A program made the position numbers and the translations under genes. From Hesseltinella vesiculosa (Eukaryota > Mucoromycota > Mucoromycetes > Mucorales > Cunninghamellaceae), in NCBI GenBank assembly GCA_002104935.1, contig MCGT01000037.1, positions 186,001 through 250,000 on the forward strand: a DNA stretch of 64,000 nt, given 5' to 3'. Positions within the stretch are counted from its first letter, which is position 1. Every line of letters starts with the position of its first letter. The notes under the pieces were generated by a model, which was not told the origin of the DNA, ran no database searches, and saw only the letters and a program-made list of their open reading frames with translations. Below are positions 38,681-49,103 of the stretch, in pieces.

Positions 38681-40464
38681 TTTCTCTCTCTCTCTTTTTA
38701 TTTTCTTTTTTGTCAGCATAACCTATACCTTCGTCTCTCACTTTCCCAGGAAAAATTATATGAGGATTCTTTCCTTTTTCACATCATCAGCTAGCCCTCA
38801 CTATACCTAAGAAATAAATCATTCCTTATCCTTTCCGCTCCAAACAAGTTAGACTTTGCTGTTTTTCTACTTTGAATTGGACGATCCATCGTGCCGCGGG
38901 GCTAAAAATAGTCAAAAGAAAAAAAAAACGCGCCTCGAAAAAAAAAAGGTCGGCACGTCAAGTAGGAGTGAAAAAAAAGGAGAAAAAAAAAAAAAAGTCG
39001 TCGTTTTAAGGTTTGAACCTAAAAAACGATGGTCTTTTTTTTTTTTTTTTTTTTTCCCTCTGAAAATCATCGCGTGACTCATCTTTTTGGTCCATGTTCT
39101 TCATCATGCCATTTGCCCTTTTCCTTTTCTTGTTGGCTGATGCAGCAACGTTAATAAAGAAATAGAGGCAAATTGTGTCAATAAGCCCTTTGTTTCTTCA
39201 TCGGCCTTGTTTTGAATTTGGAAGTTGCAAATGTTTTTAGTAGACAGAAACGCACGTGTGGAATGAAACTATATCCTGGTACTACCACTTTTTTTTTTTT
39301 TTTTCTGTTCTGTCACTGAGGATAGCAGCCATTGCCATTTGTTCCGTAAACTCAAATGGAAGGTTTTCTCTGGTCAACAATCTCTGGCTCAGCTAGCCTC
39401 GACGACAGTGAACCCAATGAAACAATGGTACCACTTTTTTTTTTTTTTTTTGTTCCAGCAGAAACCAAGAGCTGAAACAGAGAGTGCATACTGAGGGCAC
39501 GTACTTCTTTCCCCTTTCCCTGTGACATTGACAGCATGCACTGGGTCAACAAAGAGGCACCCCATCGCAATTTTTTCCGTAATTGACAGATCAATATCAA
39601 GTGCTTGCTGACCATTTTTGCAACAAAAAAAACTTAAGCCATTGGACTCGCCCCCCTTTTTTTGTACCATCCAAGCTTCCACCAGTGAAAAAAAGTTTGC
39701 CATGACAACGAATGATTACCCCGGCGGAAACTCTTACCACCTCGTACCCGAAAAGAAAACATAGCACTTGCCACGTATTTCTTTACGCGTTCTGCACTCA
39801 TCTTTGAAGTAAAAAAAAATAAAACACCCTTCTTGGGACGCAATCCTGGCGGAGCTCCTGAATGCACGGATGACAAAGCGTGGTGTTTTACAGCCCAGCT
39901 CTTTACTTTGGTCTGTGTTTTGCTCTTCCTTCCATGCCTGGTAGCTCTGTGCTTCTGGTTTCCCTTCGTTTATTATCAAGATTTATTCAAGAGAGAAAAA
40001 CGTAGAGATCAGCCCCTTGGGTGGGGATGGCCCTCCCCCCAGTGGCCAAAGCCGGCTGCGTTCAGCTGCTTTCACCGCCACCTTCTATAGCCTTCTGGTA
40101 ACTGATGAGAAATAACCATGGTCAAAGCGCAAGCAGAGTCTTTAAAAGTCCGTCCCATGGTTTCCTTGCCTGATTTCCGTCTTCATTGCGGGAAACAGTG
40201 TTTTTTTGAGCGGTGACTATATTTTTTACCACGCAACCAAGTGGAAGAACTGCTAAATCATTCAAGTGCGCGCGGCAGTAAAATCTAGCGCACGTGACAC
40301 CTTTTTGTTCGCACGATTTCCAAAAAAAAAAAAAAATAGAGCTGCCATATCAAGTGACTGGCATTTAACCTGCTTTTGTCATGTCAAGCTGAGGAGCGAG
40401 GCGTTGAAGCAACCACAGTTTGTAAATGATGAGTTGGGCTTTGGACTTTCCGATGGCTAATAGC
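38681..40464. other. Gene-poor region
   Basis: 1.8 kb without a gene I can support. It holds several poly-A/poly-T tracts and a repeated TACCACT-poly-T motif (about 39285 and 39430). A plus-strand frame at about 39836-40090 encodes one convincing membrane helix (LFTLVCVLLFLPCLVALCFWF) followed by YYQDLFKREKRR, but no start codon or upstream exon can be joined in frame, so it is not called as a gene. Confidence 0.4.
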
Positions 40465-40925
40465 AACATTGAGGGTAGTATTCTCTGGTTGCCAGCTGCA
40501 CTGCATTGCAACACTGGCCAGGGATAGAAGGAGGTGGGCGGAGATTGAAGATGGCCGCCAATTTTTTTTTTTTTTCAAAATGAAAAAAAAAAGTAAATGC
40601 AACACAGCACTTTTGAGTGATCAGATCGATGAAAAATTTTGTGTGGGAGCGCACATGCATGAATGATGATGGTGTTGAAAAAAATCAGGTCGATTGGTGC
40701 TGGTCGCCCAGCCAACTTTTGCTCAGCTTCGTTTTCACCTCTCCGATCCACCAGCTTAAAAAAAGAAAAAATCGGGCATTTTCACAAGGGGGACCCCAGG
40801 CGATCCGATCAAAAATTACAATGCAACATTGTTCTAAATAGATTCACTCCTAATTTTACAAACCAATGCAAAATGGTAATAAATGACCATGATCGATTTA
40901 ACAACTCTCCCAGGCAGTTGAGTGA
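40465..40925 (+). repeat. Dispersed repeat, copy C
   Basis: The most complete copy. It aligns by eye with copies A and B over their lengths, with the shared landmarks TGATCAGATCgATG, CATGAATGATGaTGG, GGTCGCCCAGCCAAC, TTTTGCTCAG, CTCCGATCCACCAGC, GGGGACCCCAGG, ACAATGCAACATTgTTCTAAA and CCTAATTTTACA. No coding capacity was seen. It ends about 0.4 kb from tRNA-Thr. Confidence 0.8.
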
Positions 40926-41348
40926 AGAGCTGGCAGGCTGGCTGGCATACGCTAGAAATAATCTCGCACTTCAGCCAAAGAAAAACGGGGCAACCACAAA
41001 GTGATGGCGAAACATTTGTCGATCCGAATTTTTTTTTTTTACCTCAATCTTCATTTTAAAAAAAAGGCATATTCGCTGGTCATGGGATAGCACAGGATGG
41101 GAAGCGGGAGCTCTGCGTGTTTTTTTTTTTATTTCTGGGTGCCTACTAGGCCTGAAAAAATAAAATGCGCTTCATTCTCCCTCATTTTCTTTCAGCCGTT
41201 TCTGACCATCATGCTAACCGATATTACAATGTATTATTCTGCAAAAAATAAAAAAAAAGGAGAACCAATACTTTTTAATGGGTAATATTTCAATAAAATC
41301 GTGCAGCAAAAATATTAAAAAAATTGCTCATCCAAAGATGGATGAAAA
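40926..41348. other. Flank of tRNA-Thr
   Basis: 423 bp with short A and T runs; no gene recognised. This is the 3' flank of the minus-strand tRNA-Thr. Confidence 0.45.
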
Positions 41349-41421
41349 TGCCTTCAATGAGAATCGAACTCATGACCTTCTGCTTACTAGGCAGACGCTC
41401 TGCCAGCTGAGCCATGAAGGC
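41349..41421 (-). tRNA. tRNA-Thr (anticodon AGT)
   Basis: A 73-nt sequence on the minus strand with a perfect acceptor stem GCCTTCA/TGAAGGC and discriminator A. The D arm reads GCTCAGCTGGCAGAGC. The anticodon stem TCTGC/GCAGA encloses the loop CTAGTAA, giving anticodon AGT (read as IGU), for threonine ACU/ACC codons. The T arm ATGAG-TTCGATT-CTCAT is perfect. A short T-run follows on the minus strand. No intron and no encoded CCA. Confidence 0.97.
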
Positions 41422-42484
41422 TGATGAATGATAGACCGTAGAAAGGGCCTTGTTGTGAAATCGGCAGTTCGGCGCCCGATTCGGCCCGAATTGCCGAATA
41501 ATTGTGATTGGCCATTTTCCTTTTCCCTTTTTTGTTTTTTTTCTCTCTCCGCTTCCAATTCTTATTTTATTTTTGACATCTGAATTTTGATAAAGACATC
41601 TCTTTTTTACGTTTTGAAGCGGAAGTGAAAAGGTCAACAGAAAGAAGGAGAAAACCCGTACTTTTGATTTAGTCCTGCAGTCCGAAACCCTTTTCCCTAT
41701 ACACCCACACGTGCCGTCATATCATGAACGTGATGTTTTAGGTGACTAAAAATTCTGAAAACCAATTTTTTTGGCAAAAAATTGCTCGTAGGGCCTCCAG
41801 ACCGGTCAGAAACTGTTCTATTACAGTTTAATAACGTATATAGCGAAAAAAAAACGGGGTTAGGATTTGTGAATTTTGAAGGAGATGCAAAAAGGATGAA
41901 ATGGACGGATATTTTGGCGCAGCAATGATTTCGAACCTGTGATTGGATTGTCTTGGTTTTTTGCACAGGCCTTGGGATATCGTATTTCTAAATTCATACC
42001 GAGTTTGAAGAGTATTGGTTAGGAGATCGTTGTGCGTTTGTGTCTTGCTTTTTTTTTTTTTTTTTCCTGCTCCTGCGAAGAAAAGCTCAGCCAGAAGTTT
42101 AAAGTCCGCAATATTGCTAACCAAACAAGGAAGCCAATCTGTTGTGCTTTATTCTCTCCAGCTTTTTTTTTTTAATTTGTGCACTTAAGCGCCTGCATTT
42201 GATATCTCACGCATTTTTAATGTCTTTGCCTTAATTGTATACATTCTTTTCGCCCCCAAGGGAAATCAGGCTGCAAAGCAGCATGTGAAGCCCTTGCTGC
42301 AAAAAAAAAAAATCATTGCATCGTGTGGGCGGAGTTTTTTTCCTTGTGTGCCACAGCTTCCCAGCATTCTAACTCATGGAGCTACTGTCAAAACATCATG
42401 ATCGATGGAAGAAAAGTGAACCATGTACATCTGCTAGCGAGTGAAACCCCAGTAGTAATTACTATTCGAATCGGGTCTAGCTTG
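41422..42484. other. Gene-poor region
   Basis: About 1.06 kb with no supported gene. It contains a B-box-like GGTTCGAAAT on the minus strand near 41927-41936 that cannot be folded into a tRNA, plus A/T homopolymers. Confidence 0.4.
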
Positions 42485-42790
42485 ATCAACTGGTGATTTT
42501 TGATCAGATGGTCTGGGGGGGGGGTTGGGTTCCCTGATGAAAACGACCGATTTTTTCATCTTTTTAGCTGGAGGATCGGAAATGTCAAAATGAAAAGTGA
42601 TCAAAAGTTGGCTGAGCGATCTTCATCCATCGACGTGGATTTTTCACAATCATCATCATTCATTGATTTGGGCACTTTTGCATAATTTCACATTGATCTG
42701 ATCACCCAAAAGTGCTGTGTAGTGATTGCTTTTTTTTTTTTTTTTTACGAAACGAAAGAAAGTGCCATATTCAATTTCCGCGCAATTGTT
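42485..42790 (-). repeat. Dispersed repeat, copy D (inverted)
   Basis: Read on the minus strand it shows the repeat landmarks in the same order as copies A-C: AGCACTTTTGggTGATCAGATC, GAAATTaTGC, CAATGAATGATGATGATTG, GCTCAGCCAACTTTTGaTCA and TTCCGATCCTCCAGC. It is truncated at the GGGaaCCC end near 42520, where a G-run interrupts it. Confidence 0.7.
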
Positions 42791-43302
42791 TTCTTTTTTT
42801 TTTTTTTTTTTTGGTCTAGCCCACAGCCTTCCCACCCAAATCTCCTCAACCAGTCATTGTACAATCCTCGTAATACTATGTCTTTACTCGCTCACCCTGA
42901 CTCTATGTCGACCAGCCATACACTCCTTTTTACTTGTCGTCATTCACTTCCTCTGCCATTTTTTCTGTCGGCCATTTCCTTCCAAATCGGGAATTGCTCC
43001 TGTCACCCGTCGTCATGAGTGAAACCTCGCCAATCCTTCAGAAAATTGGGCTGACGCCTGCCAAGGCTCAACAAAGCGGCCAGCGACTAAGAAGCCCGCG
43101 CCCTATTTTTTTTTTTTTTTTTCGTTCTGGAACGGCACCCATTTTTTTTTTTTGAACAAAAAGGCAGGTTGGTGTGACGAGAAGAGCCAGGATGAGGCTT
43201 CCCAAGCTCGCATGAACAAAAATGTGGCGTTTTGTTTCTATTGTTGCTCTTTCCTTTTTATATTTTATTTTTCAGGTGTTTTCAGCATCCATTGATTGAA
43301 CA
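42791..43302. other. Upstream region of the acetyltransferase gene
   Basis: 512 bp. A short frame from an ATG at about 43016 (MSETSPILQKIGLTPAKAQQ) runs into a poly-T tract and cannot be joined to a further exon. No gene is called. Confidence 0.4.
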
Positions 43303-43854
43303 ATGCCTACAGAAAAGGAAAAGATGCTTGCTGGGGAGTTGTACGTCCCATATGATGAGGAGCTGACGAAGGAAAGACACCGAGCGGAGAAGCTGCAGGC
43401 TGAGCTGAATGAATGCAAGGACAAGAGCGAGATGCGACGTCATGCTGAAGAACTGTTTGGACATCTGGGTGAGAATTCCCAGGTGCGGCCCAACTTTCGC
43501 TGTGACTATGGCTACAACATCACGCTGGGAGATGATGTGGACATCAATTTTGACGCGACATTCCTGGACGTGGGCAAGATCTCCATTGGCCATCGCACTG
43601 TGCTTGGACCAGGCGTGCATATCTATGCAGTAAATCACCCGCTGGATCCAAACGAACGCAAGAAGCAGCTGGAGTATGGCCGTGATGTTTCCATTGGTGA
43701 AGATTGTTGGATTGGTGGCCGCGTCACGATTTGTCCAGGCGTCACTATTGGCAACGGTGTGACTATTGGTGCTGGATCCTTGGTGACCAAATCCATTCCA
43801 GACAACGTCGTGGCTTTTGGCAGCCCTGCCCGGGTCATCAAGCCGGCTGTGTAG
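43303..43854 (+). CDS. Maltose/galactoside O-acetyltransferase-like hexapeptide protein
   Basis: A single exon of 183 codons. The N-terminal helical part (MPTEKEKMLAGELYVPYDEEL) is the maltose acetyltransferase N domain. It is followed by left-handed beta-helix turns with hexapeptide repeats: GYNITLGDDVDINFDATFLD, ISIGHRTVLGPGVHIYAVNHP and DCWIGGRVTICPGVTIGNGVTIGAGSLVT, ending IPDNVVAFGSPARVIK. The conserved catalytic His lies in the AVNHPLDP loop. Such enzymes transfer acetyl from acetyl-CoA to sugars or related acceptors; the substrate cannot be read from sequence. The lack of introns contrasts with most neighbours and would fit an ancient bacterial origin, but the family is widespread in fungi. 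Confidence 0.93.
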   Translation: MPTEKEKMLAGELYVPYDEELTKERHRAEKLQAELNECKDKSEMRRHAEELFGHLGENSQVRPNFRCDYGYNITLGDDVDINFDATFLDVGKISIGHRTVLGPGVHIYAVNHPLDPNERKKQLEYGRDVSIGEDCWIGGRVTICPGVTIGNGVTIGAGSLVTKSIPDNVVAFGSPARVIKPAV

Positions 43855-43897
43855 GATTTTTTTTTTTTTACCATCCCATGCTTCCTTTCTGTTTATG

Positions 43898-43928
<31 letters not shown>

Positions 43929-44016
43929 TCAATCGAAGCATTAGAGTATTTATTAAAAAAATGTGGCAAGGTGCGAAATAATATATTTTACAAGGAATTG
44001 AAAAAAAGGTGAGGGT

Positions 44017-46922
44017 CTAAGCTTCACCGAGGAGCCATTCAGCCATCATGGAGTCTTGTTCTTGCAAGTCTTCCCAGTCATCTTCCTGCATAAACCATTC
44101 TTCATCGCCTTCAACGACGCCCTGCTCACTGCCGCTGGAAGGATGATCCAGACCGTCGCTTGCAGCTGAGGCTTGATCATGGTCGTGGGTGGGAATGTGG
44201 CTGGTGGTGGTGGCGAGTTCATCTGTCACGGTCAAGGTGGGAAGACGCAAGAGGGTGGCCAAGGAGGGAATGCCGGGAATAGGGTCGGTTTGCATCGATG
44301 AGTCGACCATGGTGGGCTTTTGTTGTTGGAGCTGGTCGCGCTTTTTCTGCAGGAGGAGTTGCAGGCGGTCACGGCGGTCATAAGCGGTTTGGATGGGAGA
44401 CACCAGCGAGGTAGCCGAACCATTGTCCTTGTCCGGCAAGGAGGAGGATCGCTCGGTGGTGGTGGTGATGGTCAGGTCATCAGGGGTGCTGGAAGGAAGT
44501 TGGGGGGCGATTTTTTTCTGCTCATGCTCGCTTTGGCGATCTTCGACTGCTGAGCCGACACTGCTTTGGCTGGTGAGATCCAAGTTGCTGTCCTTGCTGG
44601 GAAGGTCGTCATCGTCAAAGGATTCGCGCTCGTCCTCAGTGATAACCTCGTGCTTGGTGATGCGCGTGGAGCGAACCATTGGACGGTCACTGGCCGAGCG
44701 TAGCAGAGGAGGCGTGACCACGGGGTATGAGATGGGTTCCGCAGTACCAGAGGCACTTGGGGCGACGGGAGGGGTGCTAGGGCGGTACTGGTCTCCAAGC
44801 GAGGCACGTTCCATGGTGAGGGCAAAGCTTTCGTGGAAGGAGGTGGGCCGAGAGCTGGTGGAGGCACGTTTGGCTACCATCGATGAGGGCCGGTTGTATC
44901 GCTGAGGCACAATGGGCGGCTCGCTGGTGTTGGGAGGTGATGGCAGATCGGCGACGTCCACGTCATCATCGTCAGTGGTTGTGTTGTATGGGGATGAGCG
45001 AGCTTTCAAGACAAGAGGGGGTGGTTGTCGCTTATCGTGGCTGTGGGCGTCGGCAGGCGGGCTCTGGGGAGGTTCTGTTGCGTCGTGGTTGGGTGGTCGA
45101 GCAAGGGTGGATTTGGACAGACGCGAGGCAACACTGGAGCTTGGGGTGAGAGGAGGTGTTTGTTGCTGTTGTTTTTGACTGGGGGAAGTGATCACAGGCG
45201 AGAGGGGTGGTTTGTGTTGTTGTGCATTTCCTGGATGAGTCGTGGGAGGGGGGAGGGGAGGAGGGAGCTGGTGATCAGACACAGGTGGTTTGGGAGCCGC
45301 ACGGGGGTTTTCAAAAGGCACCATGGTGGGCTTTTGTTGGTGGTGGTGAGGCTGGCCGTGGGAGTAATGGGGCAGGCTGTGGTGAAGAGGAGGTGGGGAT
45401 TTTGCACGGGCAGGGCGAAGGTTGTTGTTGGGCGAGATGTTGTTCGTAGGTAGGCTGGCAGAGGAGGGAGTGCGCGACAGATCATTGTGTGATTTCACTT
45501 CGATGGAGCGTAAGCGATTGGGGGTCAGGGAGACTTTCATGGTGTTGCCGGAGCGGATGAGTTCTTCAAAATCGAGGGCGGGTGCATCAGGATTGTACAT
45601 CTGGACAGAGGAGCTGCTTTGGGAGGAGATGTTGCTGACAGTGTTAGGCACAGGTGATTTGGCACGGTTGGTGATGTCGATAGAAGAAGAAGTGCGTTTG
45701 TCCTTGCGCCCAAACAAGCGGAAGCCTTTTTTGCTGCTGCCGTTGGATCGAGTGGTGGCGGTGGTGCCGTTGCTCAAGACCGAGACAGGGCGATAGACAT
45801 TGTTTGTGCTGGGTAGGTTGGAAAAGGAGGTTCTGGATTGAGCTGACGGAGGAGTCTCTGAATAAGACTCGGCATCCAAATCATCATGAGGGTCGTCCAA
45901 ATAGGGTTCGGATGAGTTGGAGTCTATTGGTGAAAAAAAGTGAGCACCGACATTTGTTCGCGCGCTAATACCGAAGGGGCCCTTTTTTTTTTTTTTTTTA
46001 GAATTACCATAAGGATCATGCTGTGGTGGGGCAGTTGTTGGTGAAGGGGACATTTGTTGGTTTTTATAGGAAACGGCAGGGCTTGGAGCAGGTGTGGGAA
46101 GAATGGTTTGATAAAGCTGGTGATGTTGTGGAGGATAGGTCAAGATACGTTTCTAGAATATGAAAAGGTGAGCGATTACCATTTTTAATTTTTCGATCTC
46201 CTGGTCCGCTGATCGATGCAACAAAGCGAAGGTGACACTAGAATGGTTGCTTACCTCTAATTTGGTGCGAATGTCAGAATGATGAAAGAGGGTGCCTACT
46301 TGAGGATCATCCAGTAAGGCAGAGTAGACCTCTTTAATGCGGATGTATTCAGCATGTTCTTGTTCGGCAGCGACGGCGACGGTGGTGAGGATATATTCAG
46401 CCATGTGTTCTAAAATGGTGGTAAGATAAATCGTGACCATAGGCGAGATAGACAGATCAGGTTTGATCGTGGTGGTGACAGGAGTGACTCCTTGGGATTT
46501 GTCGGCCAAGGTACAGTAGTCGATACAGGCATAGCGCAATGCCTTCCAGACTTGTTCCAGCGGAAGACAAGGGTCCAGTGTTTTTAGGCGTTCATAAAGA
46601 GGATAGTCGATGGCGTTGGTTTCGCTGTAAGTCTTGACTTCCAATTCGGCCTCGACAATCGCATTTTTGCCCAAGCTGCGTGGGAGAAGGTTCAGCACGT
46701 GGGACTTGACGACAGAGAGGTCTAGGGATTGGGTGCGCTGAATGAGGGTCATGAGGACTTCATCAAGGAACTGGTTGATGGATTGCAAGGCATCAGAGGA
46801 GATTTGATAGCTGCCAGCTTCTGATATAATGGCTGTGGCCGCTCGTTGTCCAATATAATAATCTAAAATAAAAAGATGAGTCTTTTTTCTTTCAAAAGCG
46901 TATGGTCGTTACCTTTGGTCAT
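44017..46922 (-). CDS. Large protein with conserved helical N-terminus and disordered Ser/Pro-rich body
   Basis: Five exons, complement(join(44017..45923,46008..46152,46180..46200,46255..46862,46913..46922)), give about 896 residues. The N-terminal 210 residues are predicted helical and well structured: YYIGQRAATAIISEAGSY, NLLPRSLGKNAIVEAELE and MVTIYLTTILEHMAEYIL; the last segment looks like part of a histone-fold-type helix pair. The remainder is Ser, Pro, Thr and Asn-rich with many polybasic and SP sites, and ends in an acidic stretch (EGDEEWFMQEDDWEDL). The first exon as given is only 10 nt; coding-like sequence continues upstream to about 46945 (SDPGLLRV), so a further 5' exon may exist. 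The family is not recognised; a cytoskeletal or signalling scaffold is possible. Confidence 0.75.
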
Positions 46923-47421
46923 CACTCTAAGCAAACCTGGATCAGAATGCCGGCTAGAATAAAATCAAAAAGAAAAGGAAAAAAGGGGAAAGGGTGATCT
47001 GGAGCAAAAAGAAAAAGAAGAAGAAAAAAAACGGGGAACTGCCGAGTTGTAAAAAAAGGAGGGAGTCAATGGGAGACTGAAGTTAAGGGTGTCAAGGTAA
47101 TCTACAGGCAAGATGTTTGCATAAAGTGAGAAAAGAGGACAAACAAGAAAAAGGAATGGCAAGAGAAAAGGGAAAAAAGGAAGAAAATAAAAAAAAAAGT
47201 GTGCTTTTCCCAAAATGAATCTGTGTGTGCTCCGATGTGCATTTGTGTTACTGACAAGGATATTCATTTGATATTTGTACAATGTTTATTACAACAGGTG
47301 GGGAGGTTCTTAAAAATACACAATGATTAGACGGAAAGGGGAACAATGGGAATACAATGGTGAAGGAAATGAGGGGGGAATAGCATGTAATAAGGAGAAC
47401 AGACAAGGCCATTTTTTTTTT
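46923..47421. other. Region between minus-strand genes
   Basis: 499 bp, purine-rich on the plus strand, likely the 5' leader and promoter of the large protein gene and 3' flank of the DUF1752 gene. It may hide a missing 5' exon of the former. No separate gene was recognised. Confidence 0.45.
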
Positions 47422-48350
47422 TTACCAGACCATGTCATCTGATGGGAAGAAAGGGGAGTCACCAAGGCGGTTGCAAGGGCGTCGATTTTGTGCCTGTTCC
47501 CAGTCAACACATGATTGGAGAGATGCAGGTAATTCATCCAAAGGGGAAGTCGATGGTTGGCGACTGCATGGTATTGGCGGGAGATGGCCATGCTCCTTGA
47601 GGAGCGAGGACAATAATGACGGACCACCAATGACAGGCGCTCTTTTTTTTTTTTCGACCAGTCGACGAAGGGCAGGTTTCCTTTTTTGGAACGAAGGAGG
47701 AGCCAGCTTAAAGTTTCGTTTTTGGGCTTGGAAGAGGATCTGACCGCCATCCTCATGGCTGCCGACTGTGCTCCAGAGATCGTCATCGTCGCCGTCGTCG
47801 TTTTCGTCAGGTTCGTCGTCCGTTGTATCAACATAAAACTTGCTTGGATGATCATCTAGGCTGTCATGTGTTATGCAGGAGCGAGGAGGCAAGGGGCTGG
47901 CGGCGGGGGATGGTAATGGTAAGAGTGGCTGGCTCATGAATGTGATGGGCGACGAAACTGTCGCTTGGGACGGTGTCACATGTGAGGGGGGGCTGGTGTG
48001 TGAACAAGGGGTCAATGGTAAAAAGTGGGTGTATGCGCTGGGCTTGGAGGCGACACTGTTAGCAGGCGTGGATGGCCCAAACGTTGACGCAGAGGAGGAA
48101 AAGCTGGTGGATTGGGTGTCTCGATGGATCGATTCTCTATACCACAATCGCCAGCTCAAGTTTTCTAACCGTCGTCCATTCTCCAAGTTGTTTTTGCACT
48201 TGGAGAAGACTAGGAAAAAAAAAATTGGTCAGCGTCAGGCGTTCTATTTTTCTCGTTGTAGTTACCATGCCACATTGACGTCAAATCCTCGGTGGTGATG
48301 GGAGATTCTTTGATCAAGGACAGGACAGGAATGTCAACAGCTTGTGCCAT
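47422..48350 (-). CDS. DUF1752 (GATA-regulator N-terminal motif) protein
   Basis: Two exons, complement(join(47422..48209,48266..48350)), encode 290 residues. The intron falls inside the diagnostic motif, which splices to DLTSMWHVFSKCKNNLENG followed by RRLENLSWRLWYRE. This is the DUF1752 block found at the N-terminus of AreA-type nitrogen regulators and several other fungal proteins. No GATA zinc finger occurs in the rest, which is Ser/Pro-rich with an acidic DDEPDENDDGDDDD stretch and the basic KRKPALRRLVEKKKR segment. It is probably a nuclear regulatory protein; its target is unknown. The stop lies beside a T-run, so a further 3' exon cannot be excluded. Confidence 0.8.
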
Positions 48351-49103
48351 GGATTAATTATACAAGAAAGGCAGAGGATATTTTACACAAGAAGAAAAGG
48401 AAAAAAAAAAAAAAAAAGAGAAGCTTTTTTTTTCTTTCAAATGCATGGATTTCAGTTTAATAGATTTTCGGATGCTGAATTGCTCAAGATAGAAAAAATA
48501 ATTGCCCTTCGTTCCGAAGGAAACAAAGATCCTCTATCGCTCTCGTGACCATCTTTTATATATTTGGTATTTTATTGCATTTTCTTCTTATCATTGATGG
48601 AAACAATGCTTTCACTGATGGGCTGTTTTTTTTTTTTTCGCGTAAGAGCGTTTCTAGCGTTTGACTTTTTCTTCCTCAAATCCATGAGTAAAAAGAAAAA
48701 TAAAAGCACATGAAGCCATGCTTCCGACTTGTTGAAAATCACCTCGGCGCAAAATTGCACATGAAAGAGGGCGGGTGCCAATTTTCTTTGTCAGGGTTTT
48801 TTGTTTGATTTCCTTTTTTGTCATCGAGCTGCTTTTCTTCGGGATCCTTTTCTTCGCATGTGAGGCAATGACAAGCTTCTTTATTGTTCTTGGTTGGCAC
48901 GAGAAAAAAATCAGCAGGCCTTGCCTAAATAATACGCCATGATCATCATAAAAACAAGCGCTGTGAGTTGCTGGCCATTGAATGCCAAGTCGTCCGTGAC
49001 GTGGATGATGTGTGGCTTTATATATAAATTTTAAAATAAAAAGTAGTGAGTTCCTTTTTTTTTATATGGGGGTTTTTTTTTTTGGCGATCTCGATTTTTT
49101 TTT
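48351..49103. other. Intergenic region, 753 bp
   Basis: AT-rich spacer between DUF1752 and START genes with poly-A (about 48403-48417) and poly-T runs. A short plus-strand frame at about 48440-48548 (MHGFQFNRFSDAELL) has no further support. No gene is called. Confidence 0.45.

Noticed and set aside
41905..41975. tRNA-like B box (GGTTCGAAAT) on the minus strand
   Set aside because: No pairing T stem, acceptor stem or A box could be found; at most a relic.
33120..42790. Repeat copies as a CRISPR array or an intact transposon
   Set aside because: Copies are long, diverged, widely spaced and in both orientations, without spacers, terminal repeats or a transposase frame.
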